DNA from: Bacillota bacterium
Lineage (GTDB): Bacteria; Bacillota; Clostridia; Lachnospirales; Lachnospiraceae
DNA length: 64,000 nucleotides
NCBI GenBank assembly: GCA_023441965.1
Contig: JAEZNB010000012.1
Coordinates: 1-64,000, forward strand
Direction of reading: 5' to 3'
Positions 51,283 to 61,023 of this stretch are shown piece by piece. The notes beneath the pieces were generated by a model, which saw only the letters and a list, made by a program, of their open reading frames with translations, did not search any database and was not told the DNA's origin. Within the stretch, counting starts at the first letter, position 1. Each line of letters opens with the position of its first letter. Both the position numbers and the translations under genes were made by a program.

Positions 51283-52548
51283 TTATAAACCCAATTCTTC
51301 CGGACCCGATATCTTACCGGTAACCGCACTGGCTGCAGCAACAGCCGGGTTCGCCAGATAAACCTCGGATTTCACATGTCCCATACGGCCCACGAAATTA
51401 CGGTTGGTTGTGGCAACCGCTCGTTCTCCTGCTGCCAGGATTCCCATATGACCGCCCAGACATGGACCGCAGGTAGGTGTACTCACTACCGCACCGGCCT
51501 TAATGAAGGTTGCAAGCAGTCCCTCCTCCATAGCCTGAAGGTAGATTTTCTGGGTAGCAGGGAAAATAATGGTCCTGACGCCCTTCGCTACCTTCCTGCC
51601 CTCAAGTACCTTGGCTGCAATTCTAAGATCTTCGATTCTGCCGTTGGTACAGGAACCGATGACCACCTGATCAATTTTGATATCTCCCACATTGTCAATC
51701 GTGTGAGTATTTTCCGGGAGATGAGGAAAAGCCACTGTCGGTTTTAAGGTAGACAGATCAATCTCATAGACCTCATCGTACTCTGCATCCGCATCTGCCT
51801 CATAAACGGTATATTCCTTATCGGAATGCTCCTTAATGTAAGCCAAGGTAGCCTCATCCACAGGGAAGATTCCATTCTTGGCTCCCGCTTCGATTGCCAT
51901 ATTCGCCATGGAGAAACGGTCATCCATGGAGAGATTCTGAATGCCCTCTCCCACAAATTCCATGGACTTATAAAGAGCGCCATCCACTCCGATCATACCG
52001 ATGATATGCAGGATGACATCCTTACCGCTGACCCATTTGGCAGGCTTTCCGGTCAGCACAAACTTCAGAGCAGAGGGAACCTTGAACCAGGCCTTGCCCG
52101 TAGCCATACCGGCTGCCATATCTGTGCTTCCTACACCTGTAGAAAACGCTCCAAGGGCTCCATAGGTACAGGTATGGGAATCAGCTCCGATTACCACATC
52201 TCCTGCCACTACAAGTCCCTTCTCCGGAAGCAGGGCATGCTCAATACCCATTTCCCCGATCTCAAAATAATTCGTGATCTCCTGGTCCATGGCAAATTCC
52301 CGAACGCATTTGCAATGCTCGGCGGACTTGATATCCTTGTTCGGTGTGAAGTGGTCCGGCACCAATGCAATCTTATCCTTATGGAATACCTTCTTTGTCG
52401 TAAACTTCTCAAACTCATGGATGGCAACCGGGGCTGTTACGTCATTGCCCAGTACCAGATCCAGATTCGCCTCGATCAGCTGGCCCGCGGTTACCTTCTC
52501 CAGTCCCGCATGGGCGGCCAGAATCTTCTGCGTCATTGTCATACCCAT
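51283..52548 (-). CDS. leuC: 3-isopropylmalate dehydratase large subunit
   Basis: A 421-residue aconitase-type enzyme. Cluster Cys are in VIGSCTNGRIEDL and STPTCGPCLGGHMG; GADSHTCTYGALGAFSTGVGSTD carries the active-site motif (GADSHTCTYG). Length is that of the bacterial LeuC2 type. The start at 52548 follows AGGAGGAGC. Second gene of the leuB-leuC-leuD order. Confidence 0.98.
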   Translation of the reverse strand: MGMTMTQKILAAHAGLEKVTAGQLIEANLDLVLGNDVTAPVAIHEFEKFTTKKVFHKDKIALVPDHFTPNKDIKSAEHCKCVREFAMDQEITNYFEIGEMGIEHALLPEKGLVVAGDVVIGADSHTCTYGALGAFSTGVGSTDMAAGMATGKAWFKVPSALKFVLTGKPAKWVSGKDVILHIIGMIGVDGALYKSMEFVGEGIQNLSMDDRFSMANMAIEAGAKNGIFPVDEATLAYIKEHSDKEYTVYEADADAEYDEVYEIDLSTLKPTVAFPHLPENTHTIDNVGDIKIDQVVIGSCTNGRIEDLRIAAKVLEGRKVAKGVRTIIFPATQKIYLQAMEEGLLATFIKAGAVVSTPTCGPCLGGHMGILAAGERAVATTNRNFVGRMGHVKSEVYLANPAVAAASAVTGKISGPEELGL

Positions 52549-52661
52549 CGCATGCTCCTCCTAACTTTTTCTTTATTTACTTACTTTTGTCCCGGCCACC
52601 TACACAGAATGAACCGGTCATGGCCTGTGAACTGCATACACCTCTGTTACACTCTTACAAC

Positions 52662-53744
52662 TTATATCTCATTTGCGATCAGATCGCCCATTTCCTTTGT
52701 TCCCACGAGGGTCTTTCCCTCTGACATGATATCGATGGTCCTGTAATCCATCCGCAGTACTTCCTTCACAGCGGCCTCGACTCTGTCAGCCTCCTCCGTC
52801 AGGTCAAAGGAATAGCGGAGCATCATTGCAGCCGATAGGATCGTCGCAATCGGGTTAGCCTTGTTCTGACCTGCAATATCCGGTGCGGAGCCATGGCTCG
52901 GCTCATAAAGACCCAGCTTGGTATCCCCAAGGCTTGCGGAAGCTAACATACCGATGGAGCCTGTAACCATACTGGCTTCATCTGACAGGATATCTCCGAA
53001 CATATTCTCCGTAAGGATGACATCGAACTGTTTCGGATTCTTCACTAACTGCATGGCACAGTTATCAACCAGCATATCAGACAGTTCTACCTCCGGATAA
53101 TCCTTAGAGACCTCCTTGGTCACCTGTCTCCAGAGTCTGGAGGAATCCAGCACATTGGCCTTATCCACACTGCAGACCTTCTTGTTCCTCTTCATGGCAA
53201 TCTCAAAGGCCAGCTTAGCTATTCTTCTGATCTCGTTCTCATCATAAATCAGAGTGTCATAGGCCTTTCTAAGTCCATTCTCTTCGTAAGTTTTTCTCTC
53301 ACCGAAGTATAAGCCACCGGTCAGCTCACGAAGCACTACAAAGTCAAAGCCATCTCCGATGATGTCCGCTCTTAAGGGGCAGGCTGCCTTCAGCTCCTCA
53401 AAGAGGACTGCCGGTCTGATATTGGCATAAAGCTTTAGGCCCTTACGAATTCCCAGAAGTCCTGCCTCAGGTCTTAAATGAGGCGGAAGGCTGTACCAGT
53501 TGGACTGGCCCACATTGCCGCCAACTGCTCCCAGAAGCACGGAATCACTCTGCTTCGCTGTTTCCAGGGCTTCCTCCGTAAGCGGTACACCGGTCTTATC
53601 AATGGATATGCCTCCCATCAGTACCTCAGTATAATGGAAGCTATGACCGTATTTCTGACCGATCCGGTCCAGTACCTTTTTCGCCTCTGTTATGATCTCC
53701 GGACCGATGCCATCGCCCGGAATGACCGCTATGTTGTAATTCAT
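52662..53744 (-). CDS. leuB: 3-isopropylmalate dehydrogenase
   Basis: A 360-residue NAD-dependent decarboxylating dehydrogenase. It starts MNYNIAVIPGDGIGPE at 53744, behind GGGAGGAGAGAG. The catalytic residues are in LRELTGGLYFGERKT and VDKANVLDSSRLW, and GSIGMLASASLG and EPSHGSAPDIAGQNKANP are family motifs. It heads the leu operon, divergent from a LysR gene. No leuA is in the window. Confidence 0.98.
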   Translation of the reverse strand: MNYNIAVIPGDGIGPEIITEAKKVLDRIGQKYGHSFHYTEVLMGGISIDKTGVPLTEEALETAKQSDSVLLGAVGGNVGQSNWYSLPPHLRPEAGLLGIRKGLKLYANIRPAVLFEELKAACPLRADIIGDGFDFVVLRELTGGLYFGERKTYEENGLRKAYDTLIYDENEIRRIAKLAFEIAMKRNKKVCSVDKANVLDSSRLWRQVTKEVSKDYPEVELSDMLVDNCAMQLVKNPKQFDVILTENMFGDILSDEASMVTGSIGMLASASLGDTKLGLYEPSHGSAPDIAGQNKANPIATILSAAMMLRYSFDLTEEADRVEAAVKEVLRMDYRTIDIMSEGKTLVGTKEMGDLIANEI

Positions 53745-53784
53745 TCTCTCTCCTCCCAACAAATAGGTATCTTTATATAGACTG

Positions 53785-53814
53785 TTGCAATTATAGCATA
53801 AATTTTGGTATAAT
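53785..53814 (+). promoter_or_regulatory. Promoter of the LysR gene
   Basis: TTGCAA (53785-53790), 18-bp spacer, TATAAT (53809-53814). It overlaps the divergent leu promoter. Confidence 0.6.
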
Positions 53815-53818
53815 TGAA
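53790..53818 (-). promoter_or_regulatory. Promoter of leuB-leuC-leuD
   Basis: On the reverse strand TTCAAT (53818-53813), 17-bp spacer, TATAAT (53795-53790). The -35 box is weak, as expected for an activated LysR-type promoter. Confidence 0.65.
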
Positions 53819-53832
53819 ATACATATTACGAA

Positions 53833-53847
53833 TAGTTATTATAACTA
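53833..53847. promoter_or_regulatory. LysR-type operator between leuB and its regulator
   Basis: TAGTTATTATAACTA, a perfect 7+1+7 palindrome of T-N11-A form. It lies about 50-65 bp upstream of the predicted leu transcript start, the usual activator position, and about 12-25 bp into the LysR transcript, a place for self-repression. Confidence 0.7.
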
Positions 53848-53901
53848 CCGATTATATCTAACCTGTTGGATTTGATCATGAGTGAAATCGAAAGGAGCCC
53901 T

Positions 53902-54786
53902 ATGGATCAGAACTTATCTCTTTACCATATCTTCAACTGTGTTGCCGAGACCGGTAATATCTCCCACGCTGCTAAGCAGCTGTATATCAGCCAGCCTGCC
54001 GTCAGTAAAGCGATCAACAACCTGGAGGAGAATCTGAAGACGACTCTCTTCCTTCGGGGCTCCCGCGGAGTTCGCCTGACCGATGAGGGTAAGCTTCTGT
54101 ATACCTATACGAAGAATGCCTTCGATACCCTGAAGCAGGGTGAGGACCATATCCACCGGCAGCAGGAGCTGGGAATCGGTCATCTTAGAATCGGAGCCAG
54201 TGCAACCCTCTGCAAATACCTGCTGTTGCCCTGTCTTTATCGTTTTGTAAAGGAATATCCCCACATCAAGATAGCCATCGAAAGTCAATCCTCTGCCGAA
54301 ACCCTGAAGCAGCTGGAGAACAACACCTTAGATATCGGCCTGGTGGTCAAACCGGAAGCAGCGGGCAGCTTCCATTTTCATACCTTAAGTGAAGCCGAGG
54401 ATATCTTTGTCGCCACAAAGGACTATCTGGATAATCTGAAGCTTCGGGAGCATTCCCAGGACATCTTCTCCTCTGCCAACATCATGCTATTGGATAAGAA
54501 GAATGTCTCCCGCAAATATATCGAACGCTACTTCCTGGATCATGGCATAGAGCCGAAGCAGATCCTGGAGGTCAGCAGCATGGAGCTGCTCATTGAATTT
54601 GCCAAGACCGGTCTCGGGGTTGCCTGTGTTATCAAGGAGTTCGTGGCCACAGAGCTGAAGGAGGGCTCCCTGGTACAGATTCCCCTGCAGTTTCCGGTCA
54701 ATAAAAGAGAGGTCGGCTTCTGCTATCTGAAGAATGCCTTCCTCTCCGATTCCATGAAGAAATTCATAAGCTTTATCTGTGAATGA
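53902..54786 (+). CDS. LysR-family transcriptional regulator of the leu operon
   Basis: A 294-residue regulator. The N-terminal helix-turn-helix is ETGNISHAAKQLYISQPAVSKAINNLE (recognition part QPAVSKAI), and residues 90-294 form the effector-binding domain (LRIGASATLCKYLLLPCL, LDIGLVVKP). Its start at 53902 follows AAAGGAGCCC; an upstream in-frame start at 53866 is less supported. Divergent orientation, and a LysR-type palindrome in the shared promoter, point to control of leuBCD. The effector may be a leucine precursor, which is inference. Confidence 0.92.
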   Translation: MDQNLSLYHIFNCVAETGNISHAAKQLYISQPAVSKAINNLEENLKTTLFLRGSRGVRLTDEGKLLYTYTKNAFDTLKQGEDHIHRQQELGIGHLRIGASATLCKYLLLPCLYRFVKEYPHIKIAIESQSSAETLKQLENNTLDIGLVVKPEAAGSFHFHTLSEAEDIFVATKDYLDNLKLREHSQDIFSSANIMLLDKKNVSRKYIERYFLDHGIEPKQILEVSSMELLIEFAKTGLGVACVIKEFVATELKEGSLVQIPLQFPVNKREVGFCYLKNAFLSDSMKKFISFICE

Positions 54787-54813
54787 TCCCTGCTGTCAGC
54801 TTTATCCCTCGTA

Positions 54814-55308
54814 TTAAATCTCCGGAGGCAATTGGTTGGAATCCGGCTCCGCAGTCGGGGTCGGAATCGGTGTCACCGTCGGAGCTGTAAGGAAGGCCGG
54901 CTTCTTATCCGACAGGTAGTCCGCCTTAACATAACGGATCACACCCAGATGAACGAAGCTTGCCCATCCATCCTCGATGCTGATTACCTCTATCTTCTCT
55001 GTATGTACCAGGAAACCCACAACTTCGCTATCCGTTGAGGGGGCCGACCTGATGTTTAAGATTGCACCATAGTTATCCAGCTTCACATATTTGGGTGTGG
55101 TCCTGCCGACATAATCCATCTCATCACTATCTCCCGGCTCGTCCTCCATATCCTTCCCCTCTGTTTCCTCGGGCAGGAAGGGTATGGTATCCTCGTCTTC
55201 TTCCTCCACCCCCGGGGTAGGGATAAAAAAGGTCTGCTCATCGGCCGTCTTACAGCCGGTAAAAGTCAATACTGCCAATATAAGCATCAAATATAATCTA
55301 TTCTTCAT
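54814..55308 (-). CDS. SH3-domain lipoprotein
   Basis: About 164 residues, start MKNRLYLMLILAVLTFTGC at 55308. The lipobox LTFTGC places the lipid on Cys 19. An acidic linker follows (EEEDEDTIPFLPEETEGK), then a bacterial SH3-like domain (residues ~75-140: AILNIRSAPSTDSEVVGFLVHTEKIEVIS, WASFVHLG), and a Pro/Thr-rich tail. It is probably anchored outside the membrane and may contact the cell wall. The upstream in-frame extension to 55362 has no binding site. No clear partner gene. Confidence 0.85.
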   Translation of the reverse strand: MKNRLYLMLILAVLTFTGCKTADEQTFFIPTPGVEEEDEDTIPFLPEETEGKDMEDEPGDSDEMDYVGRTTPKYVKLDNYGAILNIRSAPSTDSEVVGFLVHTEKIEVISIEDGWASFVHLGVIRYVKADYLSDKKPAFLTAPTVTPIPTPTAEPDSNQLPPEI

Positions 55309-55382
55309 CGTATCACTCCAAACTAAATAAACTCTTCCTGATTTCCTTATACATGATAGCACATTTATCCTGCTTATCCAAC

Positions 55383-56438
55383 TTAAAAATTTATGAATTT
55401 CTGAAAAGCATTGGGGAGAGCATATTTTTCCTTCAGTTCCTGACTGTCAGCCCAGGTCAGTTCCCGGTCCTTCCCTTCCGCCTCCAACCTCTGAAGCTGT
55501 ACTCGATAGCCCAGCATATGCCACTCAATATGGGTAAAAATATGCTTCGCCTGACCTACCGCTTCGATGGCCTCCGGCCTCATACCCCATTCCTTAAGCT
55601 TTGCAAGTACCTCCTCCTTCGTCCGCTGACCCGGCAGGGCCGGCAGCTCCCACAGACCTGCCAGCAGCCCCTGGTCCGGCCTTCTTCTGATCCCCAACCT
55701 GCTCTCATATTCCAGGAGCAGAATGGTTCTCTCCTCAATCCTGCGCTCCTTCTTAGGGGATTTTACCGGAAGCTCCGCAGTGATATCCTGGCGGAAAGCC
55801 CTGCACAAATGCATGATGGGACATTTCTCGCACAGAGGCTTACCGTTTGGCAGGCAGACAGTCGCTCCCAGCTCCATCAGAGCCTGATTGAAATCACCCG
55901 GCCTGTCCTTCGGCATAATCATCATAAGCTCCTCCTGCAGCTCCTTGCGGACGCTTTCCTTCGTGATGTCGTCATAGCTTCCTGCCAATCTTTTGGCTAC
56001 TCTAAGGACATTGCCGTCTACCGCAGGCACGGCAAGTCCATACGCGATGGATGCGATCGCCCCGGCTGTATAGGGTCCGATTCCGGGAAGCTTCAGTAAC
56101 CTGTCATAGTCTGCCGGAAGCGCTCCATCGTATTCCTCCACTACTACCCTCGCGGCCTTCTGCAGATTGCGGGCTCTGTTATAATAACCAAGCCCCTCCC
56201 AGAGCTTCAAGAGCTTCTCCTCGGATACACAAGCCAGGGACCTAAAATCGGGCAGGGCTTCAATAAAGCGGTCAAAGTAGCCTTTCACTGCCTCTACCCT
56301 GGTCTGTTGCAGCATGATTTCAGAGATCCAGACCTCATAAGGCCCGGATTTCTCCCTCCAGGGAAGAATTCTGGCATTGTAATCAAACCAATGCAGTAAA
56401 AAGGGGACAATTTCTTTATAATCATAGCTTATGCTCAT
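55383..56438 (-). CDS. mutY: A/G-specific adenine glycosylase
   Basis: A 351-residue base-excision repair enzyme that removes A mispaired with 8-oxo-G. The catalytic Glu is in SEIMLQQTRVEAV, the helix-hairpin-helix is LPGIGPYTAGAIA, and the catalytic Asp is in VPAVDGNVLRV. The 4Fe-4S cluster Cys pattern appears in CLPNGKPLCEKCPIMHLC. The C-terminal ~110 residues form the NUDIX-like 8-oxo-G domain. Start placed at 56438 behind GGAGTGAGCAG; an extension to 56516 is unsupported. Confidence 0.96.
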   Translation of the reverse strand: MSISYDYKEIVPFLLHWFDYNARILPWREKSGPYEVWISEIMLQQTRVEAVKGYFDRFIEALPDFRSLACVSEEKLLKLWEGLGYYNRARNLQKAARVVVEEYDGALPADYDRLLKLPGIGPYTAGAIASIAYGLAVPAVDGNVLRVAKRLAGSYDDITKESVRKELQEELMMIMPKDRPGDFNQALMELGATVCLPNGKPLCEKCPIMHLCRAFRQDITAELPVKSPKKERRIEERTILLLEYESRLGIRRRPDQGLLAGLWELPALPGQRTKEEVLAKLKEWGMRPEAIEAVGQAKHIFTHIEWHMLGYRVQLQRLEAEGKDRELTWADSQELKEKYALPNAFQKFINF

Positions 56439-56647
56439 CTGCTCACTCCATCGGCCGCTGATCGCTCCCCTTATGTTTTTCAGGTGACTGATCCCGGCTG
56501 CTTCTTTCGGTCTCATTTTATATTCAGGTTAGCAAGCTTATTGTAACCTATCCTCTGTCATCGCTTCAATAGAAAAATAATACTGTACCGGGTAAGAAAA
56601 TTATGGTATATTAGGGTTATTCATTCACCTGACATGGGGGTAACCGT

Positions 56648-57259
56648 ATGTATACACATATCATTTGGGATTTTGATGGAACCTTATTCGATACCTATCC
56701 GGTTATGTCCGGCGTATTCATGGACATGCTGGAGGAAATTGGCTACCACGAGCCACAGGAGGACATCCTCCGCAATATGAAGGTATCCCTCTCCTATAAC
56801 ATGCAGGTTTACAGTAAGAAGTATCATATTACCCCTTCCTTCGTTCAGGATTTCTGGCAGCGAAGCCGTGAAGCAGAGGTAAAATATTGCAAGCCCTATC
56901 CGGGTATTGAAGAAATCTGCCGCTATATCGTCGAATCAGGCAGATATAATTATGTCTATACACATCGGGGAGAGACTGCCCTGCAATTTCTGAAGGATTT
57001 CCAGCTTTATGATTATTTCCGGGATTTCATCACCTCTCAGAGCGGTTTTCCCAGAAAACCAGATCCGGAGGCCCTTCATTATCTGATCGGTAAATATGAT
57101 ATGAAGCCGGAGGAGGCCCTGATGATCGGGGATCGGGAGATTGATATCCAGGCAGCTGTCAATGCCGGGATTCACACCTGCTTCTTCCGGGAAGCAGATG
57201 CTTACGTAGAAGCCGACCACGTTATCCTGACCTTCGATCAGGTAAAAGACCTGATCTGA
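56648..57259 (+). CDS. HAD-family hydrolase (subfamily IA)
   Basis: A 203-residue phosphatase-like protein. Motif I is IWDFDGTLFDTYP (nucleophile Asp 10), motif II is YTHRG (Thr), motif III Lys is in FPRKPDPEAL, and motif IV is MIGDREIDIQAAVNAG. The cap is helical, as in phosphoglycolate phosphatase-like enzymes. Substrate unknown. Followed by a strong terminator. Confidence 0.93.
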   Translation: MYTHIIWDFDGTLFDTYPVMSGVFMDMLEEIGYHEPQEDILRNMKVSLSYNMQVYSKKYHITPSFVQDFWQRSREAEVKYCKPYPGIEEICRYIVESGRYNYVYTHRGETALQFLKDFQLYDYFRDFITSQSGFPRKPDPEALHYLIGKYDMKPEEALMIGDREIDIQAAVNAGIHTCFFREADAYVEADHVILTFDQVKDLI

Positions 57260-57314
57260 CACCTACTTTCCCGCTACTTCCTATTGGATAGCTTTAAAAA
57301 CCCAAGCATATGTT

Positions 57315-57360
57315 AAGAGCAGCCATCTTCCGTTAGAAAGGTAAGGCTGCTCTTTCTTTT
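57315..57360 (+). terminator. Terminator after the HAD gene
   Basis: AAGAGCAGCC and GGCTGCTCTT are exact 10-bp arms around a 20-nt loop, followed by TCTTTT. It faces the end of the ABC exporter gene at 57359. Confidence 0.8.
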
Positions 57361-59152
57361 AGATTGCTTTCTCTAAGAACTTGTATTGAGAAAGATAAAG
57401 CTCATGATAATAACCCTTCTGCTCCAGCAGCTCCTCATGAGTACCCATTTCCTTAATCTGGCCTTCATCCACGTACATGATACAGGTAGAGTTCTTAATC
57501 GTTGATAAACGGTGGGCAATGATAAAGGAGGTTCGGTTCGCCAGGAGCTTGCTTAAGCCCTCCTGCAAGAGGATCTCTGTCTCTGTGTCGATACTGGAGG
57601 TGGCTTCGTCCAGAATCAGGATCTTCGGGTCGGCCAGCAGTGCCCTCGCAAAGCTGATCAGCTGTCTCTGACCCACGGATAATCTGGTTCCCCGTTCATT
57701 TACCTCGGTATCGTAGCCCTTCTCCAGGTTGATGATAAAATCATGGGCCCGTACGGTCTTCGCCGCCTCTATGACCTGTTCGTCACTGGCTTCCATATTG
57801 CCGTAACGGATATTATCCATGATGGTTCCGGAGAAGATAAAGCTGTCCTGAAGCATAACTCCCATCTGCTTTCGCAGGGATTTGATCTGTACCTTACTGA
57901 TATCGATCCCGTCTATGGTGATCTTGCCGGAATCCAGGTTGTAGAATCGGCTGATCAGGTTGATTATGGTTGTCTTGCCTGCTCCGGTCGGGCCTACGAT
58001 GGCAATGGAGTCTCCGACATTTGCCCGAAAGCTGATTCCGTTCAGTATAGGAATCCCGTCCTCATAGCTGAAGATCACATCCTTGAATACCACCTTGCCG
58101 ATGATTGGCGGCATCTCCACTGCATCCTCACAATCCTTCACCAATACCGGCTCATCTATGGTTTGGAAGATACGCTCCAGATAGGATACTGCGGTCAGGA
58201 TGGAATTGTAGAAGCTGGCCAGAGTATTTACCGGAGCCCAGAACCTGCCGATATAGCCGGTCATGGCAATGATGGCTCCCACGGTAACTCCCTCCGCTCC
58301 TCCCGTCAGCCAGGATACCCCAAGGATATAGACAGCACAGGTGGTCCAGGTGGAGATATTATTGATTGCCGGCCAAAGAAGAAAGTTCAGCTTCACCGCC
58401 TTCATCCAGGCCTTACTGTATTCACTGCTTAAATTATTGAAGATACGGATGTTCTCCTCTTCCCTGGTAAAGCTCTGGGTAACACGGATACCGTTGATGC
58501 TTTCTGCAATATAAGCATTCAGATTCGAGGTCTTATTGCTGGAATTCTGCCAGGCCACCCGCTGTTTTTTCTTAATGACAAAGATCAGGATCATCAGGAG
58601 CGGCAGACCCAGCAAGCATACAAAGGTAAGTCTTACATTGACCGAGAACATGAAGCCCACGATAAAGAAGAGGCTGAAGAGCTCGGTTACTGTGTTTACG
58701 ATACCATTGGATAAGAGGTCACTTAAGGCGTTGACATAGTTAACTACTCTGACCTGAATCTTCCCGTGGGGCTTGTCATCATAATAGGAAAAGGGAAGCT
58801 CCTGCAGGTGCTCAAAAATATCGCTTCTTATCTTATGTATGATGTTCTGTCCCAACCTGGACATGATTGAAACCTTCACTCGGATGATCACCGAGATGAC
58901 AAAGTATATTGCCAACAGCAGGATACTGACCAGAATGATTTCCTTGATCTTCTTTCCGGGGATGTAATCGTCCATGATCGTCATCATCACCCTCGGGGTA
59001 AGCATACTTAAGGCAGAAGATAGGGTCAACAGGAAGATGGTAAAGAACATCTCCTTCCGGTAAGGCTTTATATAAGTCCCCAGCCGTTTTAAGTGTGAGA
59101 CATTAAATTCCGTTTGCAGGGTTTCATCGATATCATATTTATTTCTAGCCAT
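57359..59152 (-). CDS. ABC exporter subunit with intact Walker B (597 aa)
   Basis: One half of a heterodimeric type IV ABC exporter. Residues 35-330 hold six membrane segments; residues 350-597 form the NBD with Walker A GPTGAGKTT, Walker B ILILDEATSSID with the catalytic Glu, and H-loop IIAHRLS. The signature is LSVGQ, a variant of LSGGQ. The partner (59272-61023) has Asp in place of this Glu but a normal LSGGQ, so together they form one consensus and one degenerate ATP site, as in TM287/288 and BmrCD. It probably exports a drug or lipid-like compound. Starts 119 bp after the partner gene. Confidence 0.94.
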   Translation of the reverse strand: MARNKYDIDETLQTEFNVSHLKRLGTYIKPYRKEMFFTIFLLTLSSALSMLTPRVMMTIMDDYIPGKKIKEIILVSILLLAIYFVISVIIRVKVSIMSRLGQNIIHKIRSDIFEHLQELPFSYYDDKPHGKIQVRVVNYVNALSDLLSNGIVNTVTELFSLFFIVGFMFSVNVRLTFVCLLGLPLLMILIFVIKKKQRVAWQNSSNKTSNLNAYIAESINGIRVTQSFTREEENIRIFNNLSSEYSKAWMKAVKLNFLLWPAINNISTWTTCAVYILGVSWLTGGAEGVTVGAIIAMTGYIGRFWAPVNTLASFYNSILTAVSYLERIFQTIDEPVLVKDCEDAVEMPPIIGKVVFKDVIFSYEDGIPILNGISFRANVGDSIAIVGPTGAGKTTIINLISRFYNLDSGKITIDGIDISKVQIKSLRKQMGVMLQDSFIFSGTIMDNIRYGNMEASDEQVIEAAKTVRAHDFIINLEKGYDTEVNERGTRLSVGQRQLISFARALLADPKILILDEATSSIDTETEILLQEGLSKLLANRTSFIIAHRLSTIKNSTCIMYVDEGQIKEMGTHEELLEQKGYYHELYLSQYKFLEKAI

Positions 59153-59271
59153 GATAAACCTCCTAAGTCTGTTAAACAGACTTTAGTTTGCGGAGCAAAT
59201 TGTTGTCTGCCGGAGCAGACCTGACTGTGGAAGCAAATTTATTATGAAGCATTCCTTTACATTTCGCTGTA

Positions 59272-61023
59272 TTACCGTGCTTTATACAGCTTATTGATCT
59301 GGTCGAAATCCCCATACTGGTGATGGAATACTGTCGCGTAGTAGCCACCCTGCTCCAGGAGCTGGTCATGGTTACCGGACTCAATGATTCTGCCCTCCTG
59401 CACAACCAGTATCTGGTCTGCATCCTTAATGGAGGAGATTCTATGGGCAATGACAAAAACCGTATGGCTCTGATTGATGTTCATCAGGGCGTTCTGGATC
59501 TGGGCCTCCGTCTCCATGTCCACAGCCGAGGTGGTATCGTCCAGGATGATGATGGAAGGGTTCTTCAGTAGCGCTCTCGCCAGGGAGATCCTCTGCTTCT
59601 GTCCTCCGGAAAGGCCTACACCCCGTTCACCGACGATCGTATCATAGCCCTCCGGCATCTGAAGAATGAAGTCATGGGCATTGGCAATCTTCGCTGCGGC
59701 CTCGACCTCCTCGAAGCTGCAATTGGGTCTTCCGTAAGCGATATTGCCCTCCACGGTATCTGAGAAGAGAAACACATCCTGCATCGCCATACCGATGTTA
59801 TCGCGAAGTGAAAAGAGGTCCAGCTCCTTGATGTCGATGTCGTCAAGCTTTATCTCTCCCTCCGTCGCATCGTAGAAACGGCACAGCAGATTCATCAGGG
59901 TGGATTTGCCGGAGCCGGTAGCCCCAATGATACCAACCGTCTGTCCCGGCATCACGTGGAAGCTGACATCCTTTAGGATCTCCTCATCCTCCGCCTGATA
60001 GCTCACATGTTTATATTCAACCTCTCCGGTAAATCTCATCTTTGTGATAGCATGATCCGGCTCCTTAATCGCTGGCTCCGTTTCCACTGTGGAGTAAATC
60101 TTCTCTACGGAGGTCACAAAGCGCTGATAATCATTTGCCAGCCAGCCGGCCATACGGAGGGGCTGATTCAGCATCCAGAGATATCCGCTGACCATAACCA
60201 GCTTACCCATGCTCATATGGTCATAGATTACCATGAGACCGCCTACCAGTAAGAGAATGACCGAAAGTACATTGGCCAGAAATTCGAATATCGGTACATA
60301 TTTCTTCCATATGTCGGCTGCATTCAGCTCAGACTCCCGATAGGCATCATTTTCTTTGTTAAATTTGAGGATCTCATAATCCTCCTTGGCAAAGGCCTTG
60401 ACGACCCGGTTCCCGCTGACATTCTCCTGCACGAAGGTATTCAGACTGGAGAACTGCTGCCTGATCTTGAAGAAGGCCGGCTTCACCGCCTTCAGCTGCT
60501 TCATGGTACACAAGGCTGTAATGGGTAGGACGGCAATCATACTTAAGGCGAGGCGGAAGTCTACAATGAAAATCATGATCAGGGCTATGAAAAACAAGAG
60601 TGCATTTTCATAGACAGAATATATTACAAAGGCCACAAAATGTCGGATTGCATCCATATCACCGGTCTGTCGGCTCATCAGGTCACCGGTCCGGTTCCTG
60701 TTGTAGAAGCTGAAATCCTGCTGTAACAGCTTGCGGTACACATAATCCCTCATCGAGTAAAGCATCCCCTGGGAGGAGGTCTCAAAAATAAGCAGGAACC
60801 AGTACTTCACTACTGCCCGGATCAAAGTTGTGGCAATCATTATGATTACCAGCATCGGTAACTTCTTATAATTCCCTCCCTTAATGACCTCATCCACAAC
60901 GATACCTGAGATCTGCGGATTTACAATTGCAAAGATACAGGTGATCGTAACCAGTACCATGGCAAAGATAAGTCTGTGGCGGTATTTCTTCAGAAAGGTA
61001 TAGAACCATTGCATTGCAGTCAT
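59272..61023 (-). CDS. ABC exporter subunit with degenerate Walker B (583 aa)
   Basis: The partner half-transporter, first in the pair. Residues 15-310 hold six membrane segments; the NBD has Walker A GATGSGKST, signature LSGGQKQR, Walker B IIILDDTTSAVD (Asp in place of catalytic Glu) and H-loop VIAHRIS. This makes it the degenerate-site subunit of a heterodimer. The start at 61023 follows GAGGAGGCC. A regulator of the AraC family is divergently encoded 350 bp away and could control the pair. Confidence 0.94.
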   Translation of the reverse strand: MTAMQWFYTFLKKYRHRLIFAMVLVTITCIFAIVNPQISGIVVDEVIKGGNYKKLPMLVIIMIATTLIRAVVKYWFLLIFETSSQGMLYSMRDYVYRKLLQQDFSFYNRNRTGDLMSRQTGDMDAIRHFVAFVIYSVYENALLFFIALIMIFIVDFRLALSMIAVLPITALCTMKQLKAVKPAFFKIRQQFSSLNTFVQENVSGNRVVKAFAKEDYEILKFNKENDAYRESELNAADIWKKYVPIFEFLANVLSVILLLVGGLMVIYDHMSMGKLVMVSGYLWMLNQPLRMAGWLANDYQRFVTSVEKIYSTVETEPAIKEPDHAITKMRFTGEVEYKHVSYQAEDEEILKDVSFHVMPGQTVGIIGATGSGKSTLMNLLCRFYDATEGEIKLDDIDIKELDLFSLRDNIGMAMQDVFLFSDTVEGNIAYGRPNCSFEEVEAAAKIANAHDFILQMPEGYDTIVGERGVGLSGGQKQRISLARALLKNPSIIILDDTTSAVDMETEAQIQNALMNINQSHTVFVIAHRISSIKDADQILVVQEGRIIESGNHDQLLEQGGYYATVFHHQYGDFDQINKLYKAR

